Source: Clostridia bacterium (GTDB taxonomy: Bacteria; Bacillota; Clostridia; Oscillospirales; Acutalibacteraceae). Taken from it: a DNA stretch of 10,883 nt. A program made the position numbers and the translations under genes. The DNA lies in NCBI GenBank assembly GCA_017538005.1, contig JAFYJR010000091.1:1-10883 (forward strand), written 5' to 3'. The notes beneath the pieces were generated by a model. That model searched no databases. It was not told the origin of the DNA and was given only the letters and a program-made list of their open reading frames with translations. Numbering within the stretch: position 1 is the stretch's first letter; each line of letters begins with the position of its first letter. Positions 1 to 6,276 of the stretch are shown in pieces.

Positions 1-2190
1 AATAGCTTCATCTGAAGCCATGCCGCGAAGATCAATGTCCATTTTGGCAGAAAGTTCAAGTTTTGACGGCATACTGCGATTTGCGCTTCGTGTGCCCGTA
101 ACTTTTTCTTTCTTTTTGCCTTCAACAAGGCGAAGATTGTCAAGCGGTGTGCGGCTCTTGATTATTCCCGATGTGACTTCCACCATACCCTTCTTATCGG
201 GCAGCGCGGTGACCGTCGCAGTGGTGCCGAGGTCCGCAATAACAACCGTGTCACCGACAACAAGGTCGCGCGGCAGGACATAGTCCTCTTCCTGAGCGAG
301 AGCGACAATCGGGTTTGTTATGTCGTCGAGCGCACCCTCGTGCTTCTTTATCATACCCTTTGCGGCAGCGGAAATCTCCGCGAGGTCGTTTGACTTCTTC
401 TGTTCTTTCTTGAGCCTGTCTATATCGTCAAGGAATGCCGCGGCCTCTCTCTTTGCCCTTTCGACAATCCTCATGGCCTCAGAACGGGCCTTTTCTATCT
501 CGTCATTCTTAAGTTTTTCAACACTGTCACGAAGTTCTTCGGCTTTCGCTTTCTCTGCCTCCGCCTGTGATGAGAGTTCCATTGCTTTCTCATGCTCGGA
601 TTCCATTGCAATGCGCGAAGCCTCAAGTTGCTCTATGACATCCTCAAACTGTGAGTTCTCCGCCGAAACCAGTTCACGAGCGCGGTCGACGACCTCGCCC
701 GGCATACCGAGGCGCTCGGAAATCGCGAATGCGTTTGACCGTCCGGGCGCGCCGATAAGCAGACGGTATGTCGGCGAAAGCGTGTCGACATTGAACTCGC
801 AGCAACCGTTCTCCACACGCGGCGTCTGCAGGGCATACGCCTTGAGTTCCGCGTAGTGGGTTGTTGCGGCGACTTTCGCGCCCTGCGCCGACAGCCGTTC
901 AAGCACGGAGATGGCAAGCGCCGCGCCCTCGACAGGGTCGGTGCCCGCTCCGAGCTCGTCTATCAGACAGAGGCTGTGCTCGTCAGCGTGTTTGATTATA
1001 TCGACAATATTTGTCATATGAGCGGAGAAAGTCGAGAGCGACTGCTCAATGCTCTGGTCATCGCCTATGTCGGCAAAGACATCGCGGAATACGGCCATTT
1101 TACTGTTGTCCGCAACCGGTATCATAAGACCTGAAGCGGCCATTATCGACATAAGTCCTATTGTCTTTATCGAAACTGTCTTACCGCCCGTGTTGGGACC
1201 GGTAATGACAAGCGTGTCAAAGTCCTCACCGAGTCTTATGTCGGTCGCGACAACCTTTTTCTGATCTATCAGCGGATGTCTGGCGCCCTTTATGTCTATT
1301 ATTCCCTCGTCGTTTAAAACCGGCTCAGTCGCCTTCATCTTGTAGGCGAGCTGCGCCTTGGCAAAAATGAAGTTGAGCATTACAGCCGCTTCGTATGACT
1401 TCTTTGCCTCCTCATATACATCGCCCACCATCGCGGAGAGTTCGGCAAGTATGCGTTCCATCTCGTCGCGCTCTTTGGACTGAAGAACGCGGATTTCATT
1501 GTTCGCCTCAACTACCGCCATCGGTTCGATAAATACCGTGGCACCGCTGTCCGAAGTATCCTGGACAACGCCCGCGACTTCGCCCTTATGCTCACGCTTT
1601 ACCGGCACGACATATCTGCCGTTTCGCATGGTGACTATGGCATCCTGCAAAGCTGTCTGGTAGTGCTGCGAGTGAATAATATGGTCAAGCTGTTCCCTTA
1701 TCTTGTTTTCCTGGCGATGCAGGGATTTCCTGATGTCCGCGAGTTCCGGCGACGCGTTATCCGACATCTCCTCCTCTGAGAGTATGCAGAAGAAGATCCT
1801 CTCCTCAACAGAGGGATGAGGAATCAGCGCCGCAAAGTATCCGCCTATTCCGGTTTCCACGCTCTCACACTGGTTATACCACTCACGGAGAGAGCGGATC
1901 GTACGCAATGTAGACGCGCAGTCCAGAAGGTCCTTCATGGAGAGTATGCCGCCGCTGCTTGCGACATGCATAAGACCGTTTACGTTTTTAAGGCCGCCGA
2001 AGGACGGGCCGCCGAACTTCGCAAGCAGCACGAACGCGTCGACAGTCTCCGAAAGGAGCTTCTGAGCGGAGGCGAGATCTTTCGCCGGCACAAGCTCCAT
2101 TGCCATGGAATGAGCGTCCGGACAGGATGTCTGATCCGCCAGGCGCTCAAGTATCTTATCTAAATCAAGTGAAATGAAATGCTTGTTCAT
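1..2190 (-). CDS. mutS2: Endonuclease MutS2, C-terminal end cut by window edge
   Basis: The frame is open from the ATG at 2190 to base 1 with no stop, giving 730 residues. The family is usually about 780-790 residues, so roughly the last 60 are outside the window. The MutS-type ATPase core carries Walker A GPNTGGKT at residues 331-338 and a Walker B ending in D411-E412 (LCLIDELGAGTDP). A long charged coiled-coil stretch follows at about residues 500-620, and the Smr nuclease domain begins with DLRG at 720-723. The N-terminal MutS domains I/II (mismatch recognition) are absent, as expected for MutS2. Known roles of the family are suppression of homologous recombination and, in Bacillus, rescue of collided ribosomes; which applies here is not visible. 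A GGAAAG site precedes the start, nine bases after the era stop, so it is the last visible gene of the phoH-ybeY-era operon. The second Smr motif (HGxG) lies beyond the edge and cannot be checked. Confidence 0.96.
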   Translation of the reverse strand, partial: MNKHFISLDLDKILERLADQTSCPDAHSMAMELVPAKDLASAQKLLSETVDAFVLLAKFGGPSFGGLKNVNGLMHVASSGGILSMKDLLDCASTLRTIRSLREWYNQCESVETGIGGYFAALIPHPSVEERIFFCILSEEEMSDNASPELADIRKSLHRQENKIREQLDHIIHSQHYQTALQDAIVTMRNGRYVVPVKREHKGEVAGVVQDTSDSGATVFIEPMAVVEANNEIRVLQSKERDEMERILAELSAMVGDVYEEAKKSYEAAVMLNFIFAKAQLAYKMKATEPVLNDEGIIDIKGARHPLIDQKKVVATDIRLGEDFDTLVITGPNTGGKTVSIKTIGLMSIMAASGLMIPVADNSKMAVFRDVFADIGDDQSIEQSLSTFSAHMTNIVDIIKHADEHSLCLIDELGAGTDPVEGAALAISVLERLSAQGAKVAATTHYAELKAYALQTPRVENGCCEFNVDTLSPTYRLLIGAPGRSNAFAISERLGMPGEVVDRARELVSAENSQFEDVIEQLEASRIAMESEHEKAMELSSQAEAEKAKAEELRDSVEKLKNDEIEKARSEAMRIVERAKREAAAFLDDIDRLKKEQKKSNDLAEISAAAKGMIKKHEGALDDITNPIVALAQEEDYVLPRDLVVGDTVVIADLGTTATVTALPDKKGMVEVTSGIIKSRTPLDNLRLVEGKKKEKVTGTRSANRSMPSKLELSAKMDIDLRGMASDEAI

Positions 2191-2199
2191 TTTTCTTTC

Positions 2200-3099
2200 C
2201 TATTCGCTGTCCAGGCCGAAATTGTGTATCAGCGCTTCCCTGTCTCTCCAGCCTTCCTTTACCTTTACCCAGCACTGAAGATTTATGTGGCAGTCAAAGA
2301 ATTTCTCCATATCCTGCCTCGCGTATGTCGATACTTTTTTCAGCATGGAACCGTTTTTACCGATTATTATTCCCTTATGTGTTTCGCGCTCACAGTAGAT
2401 TACGGCATCAATGTCCATGATGTCCGAGTCCTCGCGCTCGCGCATCTTTTCTATGCTTACCGCTATGCCGTGAGGCACTTCCTTGTCCAGAAGACGCAGA
2501 AGCTTTTCACGGATAATCTCACCCGCTATGACACGCTCCGGCTGGTCCGTGAGTGTGTCGTCGGGGAAGAAGTGTACGGACGGCTGCGCCAGTTTTTCAA
2601 GCTCATCCAGAAGCTCGTCAACCGCCGTGCCTTTAACGGCGGACACGGGTACCACCGCCTCAAAATCATAAAGCTCCGAAAACTGCTTTATACGCTCGGG
2701 CAGCACACTCATATCGGGCAATGTATCAATCTTGTTAATGGCGAGCACCGCCGGTATCTCAAGCTTTTTCATCTTCTCTATAAGCTCGAGTTCGCCGGGT
2801 TTTACATCGCCCTCGGCCTCGACTACAAGAAGACAGGCGTCAACGCCGCCTATGCTGTCGGTAACCGCGCGGACCATGTTTTCACCGAGTTTGTTCTTCG
2901 GTCTGTGATAGCCCGGCGTGTCCGTAAAGACAAGCTGACAGGCGCCCCTCGTCAGGACGCCCATTATTTTTGTTCTTGTCGTCTGCGGCTTCGATGAAAC
3001 TATCGCAATTTTAGTGCCGAGAACCTTGTTGAGCAATGAGGATTTGCCGACATTGGGGCAACCCACAATCGCGATAAAAGCGGTGGTGGTTTCAGGCAT
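2200..3099 (-). CDS. era: GTPase Era
   Basis: Essential GTPase that binds the 3' end of 16S rRNA and assists 30S subunit assembly. The 299-residue protein has the family's usual length and all signature motifs: G1 GCPNVGKS (13-20), G2 PQTTRT (38-43), G3 DTPG (60-63), G4 NKID (122-125) and G5 SAVKG (154-158). The C-terminal KH RNA-binding domain has the Era-type loop GKNGSMLKK at 248-256. Its ATG overlaps the ybeY stop by one base (TAATG), and a GGGAG site lies just upstream, so the two genes are probably translationally coupled. The coupling fits function, since YbeY and Era both act on the 3' end of 16S rRNA. The next gene downstream is mutS2; the recO gene that commonly follows era in Firmicutes is not between them. 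Confidence 0.98.
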   Translation of the reverse strand: MPETTTAFIAIVGCPNVGKSSLLNKVLGTKIAIVSSKPQTTRTKIMGVLTRGACQLVFTDTPGYHRPKNKLGENMVRAVTDSIGGVDACLLVVEAEGDVKPGELELIEKMKKLEIPAVLAINKIDTLPDMSVLPERIKQFSELYDFEAVVPVSAVKGTAVDELLDELEKLAQPSVHFFPDDTLTDQPERVIAGEIIREKLLRLLDKEVPHGIAVSIEKMREREDSDIMDIDAVIYCERETHKGIIIGKNGSMLKKVSTYARQDMEKFFDCHINLQCWVKVKEGWRDREALIHNFGLDSE

Positions 3100-3605
3100 T
3101 ATGATTCTCCCATATAATAACTTCCGTCACGCTTCAGTCCGAGCTCCGTCAGAGCCTGTTCCTCTTTCTCACGCATATGCAGAAGCTCAAGTCCTCCGTT
3201 TTCGTGATCATATCCGAGAAGATGAAGCATGGAATGAACGGTGAGATAGCCCACCTCGCGCTGAAGACTGTGACCGTAGCGTTCAGCCTGTTCAACGGCT
3301 TTTTCGAGAGATATGACGATATCGCCGAGCTGGGCCTCGCCCGTATCGAGATTTATGTCATAGACTCCGTTGACACCGAGAGGGAAAGACAGGACATCGG
3401 TCTCGCTGTCAATCTTCCTGTGTTCTTTGTTGAGTTCGTGAATTCTCTCGTTGTCCACGAGATTTACGGATACTTCCGCATCGCCGTCAAATTTTTCCAT
3501 GGTCAAAACGGCGGTGCAGCAGCGGCGGATGAGCATACGAAGTCCCTTCGGGACCTTCACCGCCTTCTGATCGTTTGTTATGACAACCTTTACTTTATTT
3601 GCCAC
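3099..3605 (-). CDS. ybeY: Endoribonuclease YbeY (rRNA maturation factor), GTG start
   Basis: Zinc-dependent single-strand endoribonuclease needed for 16S rRNA 3' end maturation and ribosome quality control. The zinc-binding signature H-x3-H-x5-H is intact at H124, H128 and H134 (HSMLHLLGYDH), and the conserved TDVLSFP block is at about residues 69-75. I place the start at the GTG at 3605, giving 168 residues, because GGAGG sits nine bases upstream and the resulting N-terminus (ANKVKVVITND) is the normal YbeY beginning. An in-frame ATG at 3641 would add twelve residues including an arginine run (PKRRRRRN) and a 47-base overlap with phoH; that run is simply the phoH C-terminal codons read in another frame. 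With the GTG start the overlap with phoH is 11 bases. The stop overlaps the era ATG by one base. Confidence 0.95.
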   Translation of the reverse strand: MANKVKVVITNDQKAVKVPKGLRMLIRRCCTAVLTMEKFDGDAEVSVNLVDNERIHELNKEHRKIDSETDVLSFPLGVNGVYDINLDTGEAQLGDIVISLEKAVEQAERYGHSLQREVGYLTVHSMLHLLGYDHENGGLELLHMREKEEQALTELGLKRDGSYYMGES

Positions 3606-4572
3606 GTTTCTTCGCCTCCGTCTTTTCGGCATAACGCTCATACGCCTTTACTATCTCCTGAACGAGATGGTGGCGCACGACGTCGCGTTCGTCAAATCTT
3701 ACTGTAGTTATACCCTCAATATTTTTAAGAATCTTCGTGACTTCCACGAGGCCGGATTTCTTTCCGCCCGGAAGATCTATCTGTGTAACGTCACCGGTAA
3801 TGACAGCTTTCGAGCCGTTTCCGAGACGTGTCAGGAACATCTTCATCTGTTCCGAGGTGGTGTTCTGGGCCTCATCCAGAATAATGAAACTCTCATCCAA
3901 CGTTCTGCCTCGCATATAGGCGAGGGGCGCGACTTCTATGACTCCGCGCTCGAGTTGTTTCTGGAAGCCGTCGGCTCCGAACATCTCGAAGAGCGCGTCG
4001 TAGAGAGGCCGCAGATACGGGTCGACCTTCTGCTGAAGGTCGCCGGGCAGGAAGCCGAGGCTCTCGCCGGCTTCCACCGCGGGACGGGTCAGGATGATGC
4101 GGTTGACCTCCTTGGCCTTGAAGGCCTTCACGGCCATGGCAACCGCGAGATAGGTTTTACCCGTTCCCGCCGGGCCGATGCCGAAGACAACAGTGTTGTC
4201 GGAGATGGCATCGACATACTTCTTCTGTCCGAGCGTCTTCGCTTTTATGGGCTTGCCGCTCGCGGTAATGCAGATGCAGTCGGACATGAGTTTTTTGAGC
4301 TCGCCGCCCTGTCCTTCACGGGTCATTTCTATGACATAGCGGATATTCTGCTCGTTCAGTTCCTCGCCTTTTGAAAGGAGCGCGAAAAGTCCGTCAATCG
4401 CTTTCGCCGCTTCGTTAACCGCATCCTCGTCGCCGGTAACCTTAAGAGTATCGCCTCTCGTAATCACCGTAACGCCGTATTCGTTTTCAAGTATTTTTAT
4501 GTTCTCGTCCAGGCTTCCGAAGAGCCCGAGAACATTCTCAAAATTGTCAAAATTTATTATTCTTTCTGCCAT
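3595..4572 (-). CDS. phoH: PhoH family P-loop ATPase (YbeZ type)
   Basis: ATP-binding protein of the PhoH/YbeZ family, which is genetically and physically linked to YbeY and is thought to act with it in rRNA processing, perhaps as an RNA helicase or ATPase. The 325-residue protein has an N-terminal small KH-like region (about 1-65), Walker A GPAGTGKT at 133-140 and Walker B FIILDEAQ at 229-236. No C-terminal nuclease fusion is present. The start is the ATG at 4572, preceded by GAAGGG at suitable spacing. An in-frame TTG at 4602 would add ten residues but has no ribosome binding site and lies in AT-rich promoter DNA. It is the first gene of the phoH-ybeY-era-mutS2 operon; its stop lies inside the start of ybeY. 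Specific biochemical activity of the family remains poorly defined, so the name rests on homology. Confidence 0.95.
   Translation of the reverse strand: MAERIINFDNFENVLGLFGSLDENIKILENEYGVTVITRGDTLKVTGDEDAVNEAAKAIDGLFALLSKGEELNEQNIRYVIEMTREGQGGELKKLMSDCICITASGKPIKAKTLGQKKYVDAISDNTVVFGIGPAGTGKTYLAVAMAVKAFKAKEVNRIILTRPAVEAGESLGFLPGDLQQKVDPYLRPLYDALFEMFGADGFQKQLERGVIEVAPLAYMRGRTLDESFIILDEAQNTTSEQMKMFLTRLGNGSKAVITGDVTQIDLPGGKKSGLVEVTKILKNIEGITTVRFDERDVVRHHLVQEIVKAYERYAEKTEAKKRGK
3606..3619 (-). promoter_or_regulatory. Ribosome binding site that decides the ybeY start
   Basis: On the minus strand a GGAGG core lies nine bases before the GTG at 3605, inside the last codons of phoH. No comparable site precedes the upstream ATG at 3641. 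This supports the GTG as the ybeY start. Confidence 0.7.
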
Positions 4573-4601
4573 TGTCTGTCCCTTCAAAATTATATAATAC
4601 A

Positions 4602-4629
4602 ATTATAATACTTTTACATAAAAAGTTAA
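4602..4629 (-). promoter_or_regulatory. Probable sigma-A promoter of the phoH-ybeY-era-mutS2 operon
   Basis: On the minus strand a -35 like TTAACT (4624-4629) is followed after 16 bases by a perfect TATAAT (4602-4607), about 30 bases before the phoH ATG. A second TATAAT overlaps 4589-4594 but leaves too little leader. The whole stretch is AT-rich, so the exact boxes are uncertain although a promoter is expected here between divergent genes. Confidence 0.55.
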
Positions 4630-4696
4630 TTCTCATTTTATACAATTTTCACATTTTTTTATTGTCAGTTCTCAATAACATCAGCTTGCCGGACCC

Positions 4697-4725
4697 TTGT
4701 AAACACACCTTTTTTATGCTAAAAT
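4697..4725 (+). promoter_or_regulatory. Probable sigma-A promoter of the Cys4 protein / DUF1015 operon
   Basis: TTGTAA (4697-4702) and TAAAAT (4720-4725) are separated by exactly 17 bases, and the -10 is extended by TGC at 4717-4719. The boxes end 27 bases before the GTG at 4753, whose AGGAG ribosome binding site is at 4741-4745. Spacing and extended -10 make this a good vegetative promoter candidate. Confidence 0.65.
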
Positions 4726-4752
4726 TTCTCTATTAAATAAAGGAGAAAAATC

Positions 4753-4968
4753 GTGAGCAGACTTTTTAAAGATGACATTTCACCCGCGTGCGAACACTGC
4801 AAACACGGCCGCCTGACACCGGACGGCACGGGAGTGCTGTGCGTCAAAAACGGCATAATGCTCCCCGATTCGTACTGCAAGTCTTATAAATACGATGTAC
4901 TTAAGCGTCGTCCCAAGAAGAACCTTCTGATATTCTCCGATTACACAGAGGACGACTTCAAACTTTAA
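4753..4968 (+). CDS. Small four-cysteine protein, unknown function
   Basis: A 71-residue protein starting at a GTG with AGGAG seven bases upstream. It has four cysteines, C13-x2-C16, C30 and C42, in the pattern CEHC ... LC ... SYC, followed by a basic segment KYDVLKRRPKK (46-56) and an acidic end (YTEDDFKL). The arrangement looks like a small zinc-binding fold, or less likely an iron-sulfur site; neither can be proven from sequence. I recognise it only as a type of short uncharacterised protein found in clostridia. There is no signal peptide or membrane segment, so it is expected in the cytoplasm. Its stop codon runs directly into the AAGGAGG ribosome binding site of the DUF1015 gene nine bases downstream, so the two are surely co-transcribed and possibly functionally linked. 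Confidence 0.85.
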   Translation: MSRLFKDDISPACEHCKHGRLTPDGTGVLCVKNGIMLPDSYCKSYKYDVLKRRPKKNLLIFSDYTEDDFKL

Positions 4969-4977
4969 GGAGGAACC

Positions 4978-6225
4978 ATGTCAGTTTTCAAACCCTTCAA
5001 AGCCGTACGCCCCATGCCCATGTACGCTCATCTTGTCGCGGCTTTGCCGTACGATGTAATGACTTCAGATGAGGCGCGCGAAAAAGTAAAGGATAATCCC
5101 TACTCATTCCTGCATGTTGATAAAGCCGAAATAGACCTTCCCCTCGGAACGGACCTTTATTCGGAAGAGGTATATAAAAAAGCAGCTGCCAATCTGAAAA
5201 GCCTTGAAACCGATGAGATCATGCGTCAGGACAAGACAGACTGCTTCTACATCTACGAACAGACCTGGAAAGGCCGCACACAGACAGGTCTTGTGGGCTG
5301 TGCTTCTATAGACGAATACATCGACGGCAAAATAAAAAAGCACGAGCTCACCCGCGCCGACAAGGAACAGGACCGTATCAACCATGTTGACACCTGCAAC
5401 GCCAACACAGGTCCTATCTTCCTCACCTACAAGGGCGATGAAGACATAAACAAAATCATAAGCACATACAAGAAGACAAATCTTCCGATTTACGATTTTG
5501 AATCCGAAGGCGAAGTAAAGAACCGCATCTGGGTCATAAACAACGATGAGGGACTGACTGACAAACTTCAGGATGCTTTCAGAAATGTCGAAGCACTCTA
5601 CATCGCCGACGGCCATCACCGCTGCGCCTCAGCCGTCAAGGTCGGATTGATGCGCCGTGAGGAAAACCCCGGCTATACAGGCGAAGAAGAGTTCAACTTC
5701 TTCCTTGCAGTCGCTTTCCCCAAGGATGAACTTGAAATACTCGACTACAACAGAGTCATCAAAGACTTAAACGGTCTCTCAAAAGAGGACCTTCTGAAGA
5801 GGATAAACGAGAACTTTAACATAGAAACCACCTTAAGCGTCTCACCGTACAAACCCGAGGCGCGTCACACCTTCGGTATGTACTTAGACGGCAGCTGGTA
5901 CAAACTCACCGCCAAGCCCGAAACGATTAACGAGAGCGATCCCGTAGAATCACTCGATGTATCGATTCTTCAGAACAACCTGATTTCTCCCGTCCTCGGT
6001 ATCGAGGACCCGAGGACGGACAAACGGATTGACTTCGTCGGCGGTATCAGAGGCCTCGGCGAACTCGAGCGCCGCTGCCGCGAGGACTCGGTACTGGCCT
6101 TCGCCATGTACCCGACCTCGCTCGACGAGCTCATCGCCATCGCCGATGCCGGTGCCCTCATGCCGCCGAAGTCCACCTGGTTTGAACCGAAACTTCTCTC
6201 GGGTCTCTTCATCCACAAACTTTAA
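4978..6225 (+). CDS. DUF1015 family protein, possible small-molecule kinase
   Basis: A 415-residue cytoplasmic protein of the DUF1015 family, recognised from its N-terminal PYDV (24-27), the conserved HELT segment with a DR pair around 122-133, the NANTGPIFLTY block (141-151) and the strongly conserved ADGHHR motif at 210-215. Length agrees with the family. The biochemical role is not established to my knowledge. The DGHHR motif resembles the catalytic segment of ParB-fold free serine kinases (SerK/SbnI), and clostridial members are often next to serA/serC, so a phosphotransfer role in serine metabolism is a reasonable hypothesis, but no serine gene is seen here. The start has a perfect AAGGAGG seven bases upstream. 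The gene is second in an operon with the Cys4 protein and ends 11 bases before a strong hairpin terminator. Confidence 0.9.
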   Translation: MSVFKPFKAVRPMPMYAHLVAALPYDVMTSDEAREKVKDNPYSFLHVDKAEIDLPLGTDLYSEEVYKKAAANLKSLETDEIMRQDKTDCFYIYEQTWKGRTQTGLVGCASIDEYIDGKIKKHELTRADKEQDRINHVDTCNANTGPIFLTYKGDEDINKIISTYKKTNLPIYDFESEGEVKNRIWVINNDEGLTDKLQDAFRNVEALYIADGHHRCASAVKVGLMRREENPGYTGEEEFNFFLAVAFPKDELEILDYNRVIKDLNGLSKEDLLKRINENFNIETTLSVSPYKPEARHTFGMYLDGSWYKLTAKPETINESDPVESLDVSILQNNLISPVLGIEDPRTDKRIDFVGGIRGLGELERRCREDSVLAFAMYPTSLDELIAIADAGALMPPKSTWFEPKLLSGLFIHKL

Positions 6226-6236
6226 TCAAAAACAAC

Positions 6237-6267
6237 AAAACTCCCGCTGGTATTCAGCGGGAGTTTT
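6237..6267. terminator. Bidirectional intrinsic terminator
   Basis: A perfect 13-base stem (AAAACTCCCGCTG at 6237-6249 with its complement at 6255-6267) encloses a five-base loop. T-runs follow on the plus strand (6264-6278) and on the minus strand (the A-rich stretch 6227-6240). It sits in the gap between the convergent DUF1015 gene (stop 6225) and the SGNH hydrolase gene (stop 6277), so it can end transcription from both sides. Confidence 0.93.
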
Positions 6268-6276
6268 TATTCTTTT

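Noticed and set aside
320..856. 178-residue Ser/Phe-rich plus-strand frame
   Set aside because: It is antisense to the MutS2 coiled coil. The Ser/Phe richness comes from reading Glu/Lys/Arg codons backwards.
2179..2997. 272-residue open frame on the plus strand opposite era
   Set aside because: It lies wholly inside era, which has every GTPase and KH motif. The antisense translation shows no recognisable domain and no ribosome binding site, so it is a codon-bias shadow.
3580..4374. 264-residue open frame on the plus strand opposite phoH
   Set aside because: It is antisense to a well supported PhoH gene, and its translation has no recognisable motif.
4637..4668. Alternative phoH promoter with CTGACA and TATAAA
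   Set aside because: The boxes are 20 bases apart, longer than a normal sigma-A spacer. The TTAACT/TATAAT pair with 16 bases fits better.
5104..5619. 171-residue open frame on the minus strand opposite the DUF1015 gene, with a hydrophobic look
   Set aside because: It is the complement of conserved DUF1015 codons. The hydrophobicity comes from reversing charged codons; no ribosome binding site is seen.
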